DNA of 64,000 bases from Fibrobacterota bacterium (GCA_023436145.1 JAEZKP010000031.1:1-64000); one strand, 5' to 3'; shown: positions 35,894 through 45,277, counted from the first letter of the stretch. Notes: generated from the sequence alone by a model not told the origin. Numbers and translations are program-made.

Positions 35894-36568
35894 ATGGAGA
35901 ATTATAAAAAAGAGTTCATCGAATTCATGGTAAAAAGCAAGGTTCTCACGTTCGGAGATTTTACAACCAAAAGCGGTAGAAAAACCCCTTTTTTCATAAA
36001 CACCGGCAACTACAGCACTGGCTCTGAGCTGCTTAAATTAGGAGAATACTACGCCGAAGCTTTAAAACTTAATCTACCCTTGGGATTTGATGTGCTCTTT
36101 GGCCCCGCCTATAAAGGAATCCCATTGGCTGTTGCAACATCCATGGCACTCACCTCCAGATTCTCCCAGGAAACAGCATTTTGCTTCAACCGTAAAGAAA
36201 TTAAGGATCATGGCGAGGGTGGAAACCTTATCGGGCATAAATTAAAGGATAATGACCGTGTGGTGATAATCGAAGATGTAATCACTGCCGGAACATCCGT
36301 CCGGGAATCGATTCCACTTCTCAAATCCGCAGCCAATATCAGGATCTGCGGACTGGTGGTTTCCGTAGATCGTATGGAAAAGGGCAGAAGCAATAAAAGC
36401 GCTCTTTCAGAACTTAAAGATGAACTCGGGATTAACACCTTCGCAATAGTTAATCTGGATGAAGTAGTCAGTTATCTCCATAACCGCCCAATTAATGGAA
36501 AAATTGTGCTTGATGATGTCACGCTTCAGAGAATTGAAGAATACCGCAAAATCTATGGAGCTTCCTGA
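35894..36568 (+). CDS. pyrE: Orotate phosphoribosyltransferase
   Basis: Makes orotidine monophosphate from orotate and PRPP, the fifth step of pyrimidine synthesis. 224 residues with FTTKSGRKTPFFINTGNYSTG at the N-terminus (orotate site), GFDVLFGPAYKGIPLA, the catalytic loop NRKEIKDHGEGG and the PRPP motif VVIIEDVITAGTS (about 120-132). Length normal. RBS AAGGTGA. Other pyr genes are absent, so its pairing with the hydrolase gene is local. Function very likely standard. Confidence 0.95.
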   Translation: MENYKKEFIEFMVKSKVLTFGDFTTKSGRKTPFFINTGNYSTGSELLKLGEYYAEALKLNLPLGFDVLFGPAYKGIPLAVATSMALTSRFSQETAFCFNRKEIKDHGEGGNLIGHKLKDNDRVVIIEDVITAGTSVRESIPLLKSAANIRICGLVVSVDRMEKGRSNKSALSELKDELGINTFAIVNLDEVVSYLHNRPINGKIVLDDVTLQRIEEYRKIYGAS

Positions 36569-36755
36569 AATATTTTATTCATTTTGAAAACAGGCTGGTT
36601 CTGATTTCTTATTGTTTCTGCACCCTGTAGAAGTTGTTTCTGAGAAATGCTCTGCTCACCGGTTTTCTCAGATATCACCGTCAAATACTATGACTTTGAT
36701 ACCGGCAGTAGATATTTTTATTACACCTGTAGTAAATTAAACCAGAGTAAATTTC

Positions 36756-37367
36756 ATGAACATCTTAAAGCTTTACCGCCATTCCGCTTTCATAGTACTG
36801 GCCTTCAGTTTCCTTTTTCTGACCCTGTGTTTCTTTCTGTTTATGAATATGGGACGCTGGCTGGTTATCTATGATCCCATGCCTGAAGACCTTGATCTTA
36901 TTGTTACTTTTGCCGGAGAACGCGAACGGGTGGCCTATTCCAAAGAGTTGACTATCAAATATCCGCATTCCTGTTGGATGTTAAGTGATTACAAAAATGG
37001 ATATTCACGTTTACTGCGCAAATCCAATTTCGACATGTCCAGAGTTCATATTGTGGATACCTGCCAGAACACTGTATCTGAAATACATGCAATGGATAAA
37101 TGGATAAAAGATAACCCGCAGAAATTTAAAGGCAAATCCCATCTTTCCATTGGCCTTGTGTCCAGCCCTTATCATATGCGCCGGATTCAGCTTATAATAA
37201 ATAAGCAGTTAAAAAAGCAGAACCTTAGTTTCCATTATCTCCCAGTACCTCTGGACCGGTACAAATGGACTACAAAGATGCTTAAATACTGGTGGAATAC
37301 AGGAGTTGTTTCCAGAGCTGTTATCTCCGAATTCCAGAAAATCATTTATTTCCTGCTGATTTATTGA
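36756..37367 (+). CDS. DUF218 (YdcF/SanA/ElyC-like) membrane protein
   Basis: 203 residues with one N-terminal membrane helix (FIVLAFSFLFLTLCFFLFMN) and a periplasmic DUF218 domain. Family marks are LIVTFAGERERVAYSKEL, TCQNTVSEIHAMDKWI and GLVSSPYHMRRIQLI. SanA/ElyC proteins influence envelope permeability and peptidoglycan assembly, with uncertain chemistry. It is on the same strand as pyrE, 187 bp downstream. The start has a weak RBS. Confidence 0.85.
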   Translation: MNILKLYRHSAFIVLAFSFLFLTLCFFLFMNMGRWLVIYDPMPEDLDLIVTFAGERERVAYSKELTIKYPHSCWMLSDYKNGYSRLLRKSNFDMSRVHIVDTCQNTVSEIHAMDKWIKDNPQKFKGKSHLSIGLVSSPYHMRRIQLIINKQLKKQNLSFHYLPVPLDRYKWTTKMLKYWWNTGVVSRAVISEFQKIIYFLLIY

Positions 37368-37467
37368 CTTAAATCAGGACTGAAAATGCATCCATCAGCA
37401 TAATCAAATAGTAGCATTCCCAGCATGTCCTGATGATCAATCAACTTATTACAGATCTCGAATGTAT

Positions 37468-37920
37468 TTACTTGTGAACCCCACAGCAGAGCACCAGATT
37501 GCCGGATTTATGTACATAAGCAGCTATGAATTCTATTTCACTCTTTTCTGGATTTTTGTATTTGTAATCGACCCATCCCGAACCCTTGCTTTTGGCAATG
37601 TTTATCATCTCTTGCCTGAATAATTTGCCATCCATATCAGGTACATCGATCATATTCACACCGATCAGTTTGTGGTTTTTAGGATGAGCTACCATAATTC
37701 CGGTGGTATCGTAAGCAATAACAAACAATTCTCCTTTGCAAAACTTTCCATTGCTCTTTTTAAGCTCCTCCATACAGTTTTCTCTGCCGTAAACAGTCAT
37801 GAATTCTGCTGCCTCTTTCACCAGATCAATGGCATTCTGTACTTCGGAAGCCTGAATGGCAGATATTGAAATGGGCACCATAAGAAACGCCAAAAACGGA
37901 TTCAGAATCCTTCTGATCAT
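37468..37920 (-). CDS. Exported single Cache-domain protein
   Basis: 150 residues: signal peptide (IRRILNPFLAFLMVPISISA) and one Cache_2-type sensor domain. Typical features are ELFVIAYDTTGIMVAHPKNH, IGVNMIDVPDMDGKLFRQEM and a YKNP-ExxFIAAYVHKSGNLVLCCG end. Cache domains bind small ligands in the periplasm, usually as part of chemoreceptors or kinases; here the domain is free, with no membrane or output part. RBS AGGAGGG is strong, so expression is likely good. It may deliver a ligand to a partner receptor. It stands alone; both neighbours are separated by more than 100 bp. Confidence 0.8.
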   Translation of the reverse strand: MIRRILNPFLAFLMVPISISAIQASEVQNAIDLVKEAAEFMTVYGRENCMEELKKSNGKFCKGELFVIAYDTTGIMVAHPKNHKLIGVNMIDVPDMDGKLFRQEMINIAKSKGSGWVDYKYKNPEKSEIEFIAAYVHKSGNLVLCCGVHK

Positions 37921-38078
37921 ATTCCCTCCTAAGCATATTCATTTGGGTTATCAATTTTTAATTATATATTTACTTAATAATATAATCAATAATTAACCTT
38001 AATGAATATCTCTGATTTGCCGAAGTAATACAGGCTGCCAGCGGATAGAGAAGGGACCCCGGGTAGGTGCAGTTTCTA

Positions 38079-38114
38079 TAAGAGCAGTAAATGCAAACAC
38101 ATATACTGCTCTTA
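38079..38114. terminator. Strong inverted repeat after glgC
   Basis: TAAGAGCAGTA and TACTGCTCTTA form a perfect 11-bp stem around a 14-nt loop, 26 bp beyond the glgC stop. T tracts are lacking on both sides, so it is terminator-like or an RNA-stability element rather than a standard rho-independent terminator. Confidence 0.5.
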
Positions 38115-38139
38115 AGACTTTAGATAAAGCAGCAAAAGA

Positions 38140-39408
38140 TTAAAGAACAAAACCGGAAGGAATGCGCGTGGATTTGGGAACAACAATGATACCGTCTCTG
38201 ATTATTATCCCATCCCGCTCTCCATTCACAATTCTCTCATTGTTTATAAGCTGAACATTATCGCCAATTCTGACATCTTTATCCAGAATGGCATTCTGAA
38301 TAACACAGTTTTTTCCTATTCCCAACCCATCACCATCGCCCCGTTCCGTTTCAAAAAAATCAGAACCCATGAAAATTACTCTGGAGAGCCTGCTTCCTGC
38401 TTTAATTACAGAGCGAAGACCAATAACACTGTCTGAAATTGAAGCATCTTCGATCATACTTCCTTCACATACAATCGAGGAATTGATAATCGATCCGGTT
38501 ATCTTGGCAGCAGGCAGAAAGCGGGCGCGGGTAAAGATAGGTTTGGCCTGATCATAGAAATTAAAGGGAGGCTCGGGTCTGGTCATGTCGATATGCGCAT
38601 CAAAAAAAGCCTTAATGGTTCCTATATCCTCCCAATACCCATCAAACGGATAAGAAAAAACTCTGTAATTAGATATGGCAGCCGGGATAATCTGTTTACC
38701 AAAATCATTATAATCATACTTCTGCAAAAGATCAAAAAGGACCTGCTTTTTAAATATGTAAATGCCCATGGAACCTACATGAGTTTTCTCTCTGTTGGTG
38801 GTGGAAAACTCCTCTTTAAGCCGAAGTTCCTCAGGAATACTGAACTCATCCACAATCATATCTTCAGTGGGTTTTTCCACAAAATCAGTGACCCTGAAAT
38901 CCAGATCCAGTTTCATGATCCCCAGCTCTCTTACTTTAGAACGCTCTACCGGTACAACCGCCAGCGTGATATCAGCTCCTCTGGTATTATGAAAATCAAT
39001 AAATCTGTCAAAATCCATCCTGTAGAGATGGTCACCGGAAAGTAAAAGGACATTCTCACCCGCCTGAGAAAAGTTAAACATGTTTTTTCTCACCGCATCG
39101 GCAGTCCCCTGATACCAGCCCTTACTATCAACAGTTTGAGATGCAGCCAGAATTGAGACAAAACCACCTGAGAATGCATCCATCCTGTATGTCTGAAAGA
39201 TATGACGGTGAAGCGATTCAGAGGCAAATTGAGTCAAAACCCAGATATTGCGGATCTGATGATGCAAACAGTTACTGATAGGGATATCTATAAGACGGAA
39301 TTTTCCACCAATTGGTACAGCTGGTTTAGATCGGGCTTGTGTCAATGGGTGTAATCTGGTTCCCTGACCACCAGCTAAAATAATCGAGGTAACACGGGAT
39401 TTGGGCAT
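38140..39408 (-). CDS. glgC: Glucose-1-phosphate adenylyltransferase
   Basis: Makes ADP-glucose for glycogen synthesis. 422 residues. The N-terminal pyrophosphorylase domain begins ILAGGQGTRLHPLTQARSKP; later come LSGDHLYRMDF (Asp for metal) and FVEKPTEDMI (Glu and sugar contact). The C-terminal part has the left-handed beta-helix turns of the regulatory domain (ITGSIINSSIVCEG ... ISDSVIGLRSVIKAG). RBS AAGGAG is strong. In cellulolytic bacteria glycogen stores sugar from cellulose breakdown; malQ, 2.5 kb away, would act on related glucans. glgA and glgB are not in the window. Confidence 0.97.
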   Translation of the reverse strand: MPKSRVTSIILAGGQGTRLHPLTQARSKPAVPIGGKFRLIDIPISNCLHHQIRNIWVLTQFASESLHRHIFQTYRMDAFSGGFVSILAASQTVDSKGWYQGTADAVRKNMFNFSQAGENVLLLSGDHLYRMDFDRFIDFHNTRGADITLAVVPVERSKVRELGIMKLDLDFRVTDFVEKPTEDMIVDEFSIPEELRLKEEFSTTNREKTHVGSMGIYIFKKQVLFDLLQKYDYNDFGKQIIPAAISNYRVFSYPFDGYWEDIGTIKAFFDAHIDMTRPEPPFNFYDQAKPIFTRARFLPAAKITGSIINSSIVCEGSMIEDASISDSVIGLRSVIKAGSRLSRVIFMGSDFFETERGDGDGLGIGKNCVIQNAILDKDVRIGDNVQLINNERIVNGERDGIIIRDGIIVVPKSTRIPSGFVL

Positions 39409-39705
39409 AAATTCTCCTTCAATAAATATTGATATATGGTTGTTAAATATAGTAAGAAATCTCCAGGGTGGAAAATGAATTAATTTTATATTTTGTTAAT
39501 GTTTTTTTCCATGGTAATATTGTAAACAGAGGATGACCGGCAGAAAAGAGTAACTAGTGGTATTTAAGGCAATAAATTTATATTCATAGCCAGAGAAATG
39601 AGGTTTTTTCCCTTGTACAGCAACATCTAAGAAAACAGAAGTTTTTTAAAGCTCCTGCTCTTTTTGAGGTGCAATGTGTTTCAGATGGAAAATAAGTAAA
39701 CACTC

Positions 39706-40368
39706 TTACGTTATAAGCAGATTGTTTATAACCTCAATAACCCCATCGGTATACCTGGCACAATTTTCAGCAGCCTTCAAAGCATTATAGTTACTGACAT
39801 TGCCTGATAAAATTACCCGGCCATCACTGACCTGGACATCGACTGTATTTACATTTATATCTGCACTGCGGTCCAGAGCCGCGACTATATCTCTGGCAAT
39901 CAACTCATCCACATAGTGAGTTGTAGGTACGACGGTCAGACGATTATGCAGGGAAATAACACCATTGATTTCTGCCGCTATTTCTTCTATCCGCAGCTTC
40001 TGCCATAATGAAGGCACCGAACCATCCAGTATGATATTGCCATTTTCCACATTGATAAGTACATCTGAAGGATCGATATCAGGATCCCACTGCAAAATGC
40101 TGGTTAAAATATTCTTTATTTCTGCATCGGAAGGAAGCTCATGGACAGAAGGATGCATTACTGATATGTTGTTTTGGACAGAAGAGACCCCCGGAATTGC
40201 CCACACATCTTCCTCGGCAGCTTCCCTGGCCAGAAAAGTGGGGACCGTACCATTCAAACTGACCGTGCCATCTGTAAATTCAACAGTTATAGTGGATGCA
40301 TCGACTCTGGCATCCCAAAACAGTTGATCCACTATGTTTTTTTTAATTTCTTCTTTACTTAGTGCCAT
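39706..40368 (-). CDS. Triple BON-domain protein
   Basis: 220 residues from ATG 40368 (AGGAG five bases upstream; a GTG at 40374 is also in frame). Three BON domains of about 65 residues stand in tandem; each has ITVEFTDGTVSLNGTVP, VLINVENGNIILDGSVP or VDVQVSDGRVILSGNVS and a conserved Gly. No signal peptide, so it is probably cytoplasmic. BON domains bind lipids or sit in osmotic-stress proteins such as OsmY and in some secretins. It follows the phosphoribosyltransferase gene with 2 bp between stop and start, so it is in one operon with it. Confidence 0.85.
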   Translation of the reverse strand: MALSKEEIKKNIVDQLFWDARVDASTITVEFTDGTVSLNGTVPTFLAREAAEEDVWAIPGVSSVQNNISVMHPSVHELPSDAEIKNILTSILQWDPDIDPSDVLINVENGNIILDGSVPSLWQKLRIEEIAAEINGVISLHNRLTVVPTTHYVDELIARDIVAALDRSADINVNTVDVQVSDGRVILSGNVSNYNALKAAENCARYTDGVIEVINNLLIT

Positions 40369-40370
40369 AT

Positions 40371-41051
40371 TCACTCCTGTGGAGGTGACAGATTGCGCCC
40401 TGAACGCAGGTTATAAGCCCTAAGTAGTAGCTCCCGCACCTGCTGATCGGTAGTCTGCTCAAAATTTTCAAACCAACTTCCAACAGCAGAAAAAGGTTCC
40501 GGTGTCATCAGACATATCACCTCATCAGCTTCATCTTTTAGCTCCAAAACGGTGGAAGCAGCTCCAACCGGTACAGCAATCACCAACTTAGATGGCTCTT
40601 TTCTCCTCAGAGCACGAACCGCTACTTTCATAGTTGCCCCGGTAGCCAGGCCATCATCTACTACAATTACCGTGCGTCCAGCAATTTTAGGCAAAGCCCG
40701 ACCGTCCCGATAAAGCTTCTGACGACGTTCCAATTCGATTAGCTCCTCTTTTGCAGTTTCTTCAATGAATTCTCTTGAAATTAGCAAATAATTTACAACT
40801 GCATCATTGAGTAGAAGCATCCCTCCCTCAGCAATTGCTCCCATAGCCAGCTCCGGTTGATAAGGAGCACCCAGCTTTCTTACTATGAAAACATCCAGCT
40901 GCGCCTCCAGTACAACAGCTACTTCATAGGCCACTACCAGTCCTCCCCTGGGAAGACCAATAATGAGCAGATCTGGAATCGCCCTGTACTTTAGCAACTT
41001 TTGTGCCAACGCACGTCCAGCGCTTTCCCGGTCTACAAATCTATTGAACAT
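40371..41051 (-). CDS. Phosphoribosyltransferase-family protein
   Basis: 226 residues. N-terminal FVDRESAGRALAQKLLKY is typical of the large family of predicted phosphoribosyltransferases found with stress and dormancy genes. The PRPP motif VIVVDDGLATGATMK is at about 130, with LIGLPRGGLVVAYEVA before it and LVIAVPVGAASTVLEL after. The family lacks a firmly known substrate and some members may be erythromycin-esterase fused or regulatory. It precedes the BON protein gene by 2 bp. The RBS is weak. Confidence 0.85.
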   Translation of the reverse strand: MFNRFVDRESAGRALAQKLLKYRAIPDLLIIGLPRGGLVVAYEVAVVLEAQLDVFIVRKLGAPYQPELAMGAIAEGGMLLLNDAVVNYLLISREFIEETAKEELIELERRQKLYRDGRALPKIAGRTVIVVDDGLATGATMKVAVRALRRKEPSKLVIAVPVGAASTVLELKDEADEVICLMTPEPFSAVGSWFENFEQTTDQQVRELLLRAYNLRSGRNLSPPQE

Positions 41052-41097
41052 AGGTTTACTTCTATAAATTCCTTAAAAACAGAATCCAGTTGATTAT

Positions 41098-41406
41098 TCA
41101 CCAACTGATTGTCCCCTCATCCTGACCACCATAACCGGAGTGGCCGTAATCACCTACACTTTTGGGCTTTCTCCCGGTTGCCTCCGACACTTTTATATGC
41201 CGACCCTGAAACTCTTTTCCATTTAGCTGGTGCACCGCTTCATCTGCATTTTCCATTTCCACAAAACCAAAGCCCCTGGACCTTCCTGTCTGACGATCGG
41301 TAATTATCGATGCAGAATCGACTTTTCCAAATTGAGAAAAAAGACCCTTCAATGAGTCCTCTGTTGTACCCCAGGAAAGATTGCCCACATATAATCTTTT
41401 GGACAT
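41098..41406 (-). CDS. RRM-domain RNA-binding protein
   Basis: 102 residues, one RNA recognition motif: RNP2 is KRLYVGNLSW and RNP1 is SRGFGFVEM. A short Gly/Tyr-rich tail (DYGHSGYGGQDEG) follows. Such single-RRM proteins occur in cyanobacteria and several Gram-negative groups and are often cold-induced RNA chaperones. RBS AAGGGG. It is the first gene of the minus-strand group ahead of the phosphoribosyltransferase (46 bp apart). Its upstream region is the 118-bp repeat array shared with malQ. Confidence 0.93.
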   Translation of the reverse strand: MSKRLYVGNLSWGTTEDSLKGLFSQFGKVDSASIITDRQTGRSRGFGFVEMENADEAVHQLNGKEFQGRHIKVSEATGRKPKSVGDYGHSGYGGQDEGTISW

Positions 41407-41429
41407 CTGACTTGCCCCTTTCCGAATTT

Positions 41430-41800
41430 TAGATTTCAGATTTCAGATTTTTGATTTTTGATTTTCAGAATATCGGATAAAACTTTAACTGTAATTCTAT
41501 TCCGAATTCCAAAATCTCAAAACTCCTAATCTCAAATCTTAATCTTAATTCTCAGATTTTTCTGATTCCTGATTTTTGATTTTCAGAATATCGTAAAATC
41601 TCTAACTATAATTGTATTCCGTATTCCAAAACCTCAAAACTCCTAATCTCAAACCTCAATCTTAATTCTCAGATTTTTCTCATTTCTGATGTATAATTTT
41701 CATAATACGAACTGTCAATTCTAATCCAATACCCAAATCTCCAAATTCTTATTCTCAAAATCTCAAATCTAAAATCTCAAATCTCAAATTCCCTTGTCCT
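41430..41800. repeat. Three tandem ~118 bp repeats in the rrm/malQ divergent region
   Basis: The marker GATTTTCAGAATATCG starts at 41460 and 41578, and a diverged copy (AATTTTCATAATACG) aligns at 41695, giving a period of 117-118 bp. Each unit ends in words such as CTCAAATCTTAATC and AAATCTCAAATCT, the reverse complement of the GAGATTT 7-mers of the left array. The array fills most of the 502 bp between the RRM gene and malQ, so promoters for both genes must lie in or beside it. No ORF is seen in it. Confidence 0.85.
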
Positions 41801-41908
41801 TCTGGCAGATCAAGTGCAAACAATATACCAAGCAGGGGCGGCAGATATTTTGCGTTATTAACTGGTTTAGTTCTGGAAATCCAATTATTTGTCAGGAGTC
41901 AATAAGAT

Positions 41909-43405
41909 ATGCTTAAAAGAGGAAGCGGGATTCTTTTACATATCACCTCCCTTCCCTCACCATACGGTATCGGAGATCTTGGAGAGCAAGCCTACAGATT
42001 TGCCGACTTTTTAGCTTCTGCTTATCAAAGCTACTGGCAGGTCTTACCCCTTAACCCTTCAGATCAACAAAGACATTTTTCCCCTTACAGCAGCACCTCC
42101 TCCTTTGCACTTAACCCGCTACTGGTAAGTCCCGATTTACTTGTCAAACAAAAATTAGTCCCCGATTCCCTGACCCAACCGTTAACCGATTGCCAGGTTG
42201 ACTCTGTGTCTTACCATAAAGCAACTCCATTTAAAACAGAACTACTGCAATCAGCTTATAATCACGCACAGAAACAGGGTTTTCAACCCGACTTTTCGCA
42301 GTTCTGTGAACAAAATGCCTCCTGGCTTGATGATCACGCTCTTTTTACCGCACTTTCTCAGAAATTTAACAACCAGCCTTGGAACCGATGGTCTCCTCCA
42401 TTAAGAGATCGTGATCCACAAGCCCTGAAAGAATTTTCCCAGCAGTTCCAAGAGCAGATACAAAAGGAAAAATTCTGCCAGTACATAGTTATGGATCAAT
42501 GGGAAACACTCCACCAGTACTGCAAAAATATTGGTGTTCAGATTATCGGTGATCTTCCGATGTTTGTAAGTTATGACAGTGTGGATGTATGGGCTAACCG
42601 TCAGTTTTTTAAACTGGACCAAAATCTTTCACCGGCATTTTTCGCAGGAGCCCCTCCGGACCGGTTCTGCTCACAGGGCCAACTCTGGCATAATCCAGTT
42701 TACGATTGGGATACACTAAAAAAAAATGAATACTCTTTTTGGGTGGAACGGTTTCGCAGATCCTTCGAGCTTTTTGACCTCATAAGAATAGATCATTTCC
42801 GGGGGCTCATTGCCTATTGGGAAACTCCCGCACATCACCAGAATGCCACAGGTGGAGTTTGGCAGAATGTGCCGGTGGATGATTTTTTCAACACTCTTTT
42901 TAAACATTTCTTCTGTTTTCCGGTAATCGCTGAAGATCTGGGGACCATAACCGCAGATGTTCGGGAAGCGATGAACCGCTTCCAAATACCAGGAAGTAAA
43001 GTTTTGCTATTCGCATTTGAAAACTTAAACCCAAAACACCCTTATCTTCCTCATAACTATGAAAAAAATTGTATGGCCTGCACTGGTACCCATGACACCA
43101 ATACCATCAGGGGATGGTTCGAACAGGATTGTACTGAGCAGGAAAGAAGAAACCTACTTCATTACTTAGGAGAAAAAGCCGTTTCTGAATCAATCAACTG
43201 GAAAGCAATACGGCTACTGATGCAATCTGCTGCAGATATGGTAATATTCCCTTTACAGGATATCCTGGGATATGGTTCAGAAGCAAGAATGAATGTCCCG
43301 GGAACCAAAGACAACAACTGGAGATGGCGTTTTTCCCAGGAAGCGATCACCGCAGATATCCAGAGAAGGTTGGGAGAGTTGACAGTTCTGTTTGGAAGAG
43401 CCTGA
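41909..43405 (+). CDS. malQ: 4-alpha-glucanotransferase (amylomaltase)
   Basis: GH77 enzyme that transfers alpha-1,4-glucan chains, in glycogen and maltodextrin metabolism. 498 residues; start RGSGILLHITSLPSPYGIGD. Catalytic residues are in LIRIDHFRGL (Asp nucleophile), VIAEDLGTI (Glu acid) and ACTGTHDTNT (transition-state Asp). QLWHNPVYDWD is another family mark. It lacks the N-terminal extension of the plant-like type. RBS AGGAG eleven bases from ATG. Cytoplasmic. Together with glgC it points to an alpha-glucan store. Confidence 0.95.
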   Translation: MLKRGSGILLHITSLPSPYGIGDLGEQAYRFADFLASAYQSYWQVLPLNPSDQQRHFSPYSSTSSFALNPLLVSPDLLVKQKLVPDSLTQPLTDCQVDSVSYHKATPFKTELLQSAYNHAQKQGFQPDFSQFCEQNASWLDDHALFTALSQKFNNQPWNRWSPPLRDRDPQALKEFSQQFQEQIQKEKFCQYIVMDQWETLHQYCKNIGVQIIGDLPMFVSYDSVDVWANRQFFKLDQNLSPAFFAGAPPDRFCSQGQLWHNPVYDWDTLKKNEYSFWVERFRRSFELFDLIRIDHFRGLIAYWETPAHHQNATGGVWQNVPVDDFFNTLFKHFFCFPVIAEDLGTITADVREAMNRFQIPGSKVLLFAFENLNPKHPYLPHNYEKNCMACTGTHDTNTIRGWFEQDCTEQERRNLLHYLGEKAVSESINWKAIRLLMQSAADMVIFPLQDILGYGSEARMNVPGTKDNNWRWRFSQEAITADIQRRLGELTVLFGRA

Positions 43406-43427
43406 AAAAGGACTCTGACTCATCATG

Positions 43428-44342
43428 CTATTCAAAAAGATCCAAAAAACGATCTTCGTATAATTTGTATAAGCCCCATTTGTCCAGTTCTTTCTTAAGC
43501 TCCTGTGCTTTTGAATGATCATGCTCGGCATTTTTAAACATGATTTCAATACGATCCATCACATACTTTGGAACATCCTCCTGCTGCACACCCGGAATCT
43601 GTGGTTCTTCCTCAAATACTCCGGATGAAAAAAATTCTTTGATTTTATCCTCTATCTGAGAAAACATAGGATCTGCCAGCTCAATATCGTGCTCAAGTTC
43701 TGAATAATCGATGTCCACCCCGGTTATTTCGGCCAGTTTTTCGACTATAGATAAAGCGGCTCTGGGATAGGTAAGAGTACCAGCATAAGCAGGAATCGTA
43801 GCTAAAAGACAAACCGCGTCAATCCCCCTTACACCTGCAAATCCCAGCATTAAACCATTAAGTCCACTTATTATTCCATCTGGCATCGGCTCTAAACCCC
43901 TGCTTTCCAGCTCACCTTTTAGTCCAGGATTATTACAGGCATACAAAACCCTAGGCTGATCCAAATGACTTACCGACTGGGGAAGCGCTGCGGCAGTATA
44001 GATTCTAGGAGTATTAAGTTCTTTGCACAACTCCAGAATAGCCCGCATTACCTCCACATCGTACACTCCACCTGCATGCGCATTGCTTTCAAAAATTATC
44101 AGATCAGGATTATGGTTATGGTAAAATACACTTTGAGGAGTATCTGGAAAATGAGTAACACCGGAATTTACCACTATAGAATCGGGTGTGATAAACTGAC
44201 TCATATCTATCTGGGCAAAAAGGTGGCAATCCATTTTCCTGCGAAGATAATCCATGGCCAGAATTCCTACATTTCCAGCTCCGGTCCAGGCAGCGAAAAG
44301 AGTTGGGGCACTATTAAAGTGAGTCCTGTGAAGAATATTCAT
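43428..44342 (-). CDS. PAC2-family protein
   Basis: 304 residues of the PAC2 (proteasome assembly chaperone 2-like) family. Marks include TLFAAWTGAGNVGILAMDYL at the N-terminus, LIIFESNAHAGGVYDVEVM, TAAALPQSVSHLDQPRVL, GISGLNGLMLGF-type and ATIPAYAGTLTYPRAALSIV segments. The family occurs in archaea, actinobacteria and others; in bacteria without a proteasome its role is unknown. The C-terminal 60 residues are helical and acidic. RBS GGGAG. It converges with malQ (22 bp apart) and starts 23 bp after the stop of the PRC-barrel gene, so it is probably in one operon with it. Confidence 0.85.
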   Translation of the reverse strand: MNILHRTHFNSAPTLFAAWTGAGNVGILAMDYLRRKMDCHLFAQIDMSQFITPDSIVVNSGVTHFPDTPQSVFYHNHNPDLIIFESNAHAGGVYDVEVMRAILELCKELNTPRIYTAAALPQSVSHLDQPRVLYACNNPGLKGELESRGLEPMPDGIISGLNGLMLGFAGVRGIDAVCLLATIPAYAGTLTYPRAALSIVEKLAEITGVDIDYSELEHDIELADPMFSQIEDKIKEFFSSGVFEEEPQIPGVQQEDVPKYVMDRIEIMFKNAEHDHSKAQELKKELDKWGLYKLYEDRFLDLFE

Positions 44343-44365
44343 ATTGCTCCCGGACAGTATCAGGT

Positions 44366-45169
44366 TTATTCAGCGGTCTCTTCCCAGTATTTAGGACGTT
44401 CGTAATAGTTGTAGAGCCGCTTTTCCATATCTCTAGTTAAGGGAACCGCAGGATCAAATTCCGGACCATCCTTAATGGTTTCCTTGTCAAAATCCACATA
44501 AATCAATGCTTCGTTCCAGTCGATACCCTTTGTCCATTGAGGAGCAATAAGTACCCTTTTACCAGGCAAAATGTTTCTGGTGTCAATAACCAGATAGCGG
44601 ATCACCCAATGCACATCGTCTACTATAAAATCCTCCAGATGCCCGATCTGTTCATCGGTTGCCTGAATAGAATAACCACTTACCTCTTTGGTTTCCCGCA
44701 GATGAGACTTGCGGGCCTCCTCTTCCAACTCATTCTCCTTACGCAATGATTTCTCAGCCATAGCCAAATCCTCTTCGGGTGGCTGATATGCATAGGGTTT
44801 AGTCAGACCAGGATAAAGAGCCGCCCCCAGAGAATTGTAATCCTCAGGATAAACCCAGTAAAAAGGCCAGGAGTAATAATTGTGTAAGCGCTGCTCCTCT
44901 AAGCGGGACACCGGGTTGGCAGTGTCGACTGATGGACTGTTCTGAATCTGTTCTTTACTGTTTTTTACCAGTATCTGATCTTTTCTGGTTTCTGTCACCG
45001 ATGCAGGAGATAAAAGTACCCGCCTCCCTAGAATCCATGACCCAATATCAACAATTATGTAGCGAATAGCCCAGTTCTGATCATCAAAAAGAAACTGCTC
45101 CACTTTCCCCACAACCCCATCGGTTGCTTCCACTGCCAGATTATAGCAATTTTTGGCACTACGAAACAT
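44366..45169 (-). CDS. Two-domain PRC-barrel protein
   Basis: 267 residues. Two copies of a PRC-barrel domain are separated by a Pro/Tyr-rich linker. Copy 1 contains VEQFLFDDQNWAIRYIIVDI and copy 2 IGHLEDFIVDDVHWVIRYLV; both continue GxRVLLSPASV/GKRVLIAPQWT. In photosynthetic reaction centres and RimM this fold binds protein partners; in other bacteria these tandem proteins are stress or envelope-associated with no fixed role. RBS GGGGGT. It lies upstream of the PAC2 gene. Confidence 0.9.
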   Translation of the reverse strand: MFRSAKNCYNLAVEATDGVVGKVEQFLFDDQNWAIRYIIVDIGSWILGRRVLLSPASVTETRKDQILVKNSKEQIQNSPSVDTANPVSRLEEQRLHNYYSWPFYWVYPEDYNSLGAALYPGLTKPYAYQPPEEDLAMAEKSLRKENELEEEARKSHLRETKEVSGYSIQATDEQIGHLEDFIVDDVHWVIRYLVIDTRNILPGKRVLIAPQWTKGIDWNEALIYVDFDKETIKDGPEFDPAVPLTRDMEKRLYNYYERPKYWEETAE

Positions 45170-45277
45170 TTTTACCCCCAGTTTCAGATACTGGACAGTT
45201 CTTTCTGATTAAGGAAAAAACAATTATCATGCCAATGGAGAAAAGGATTTATCGCAAGCTTAATTCCAAATCAGAAC

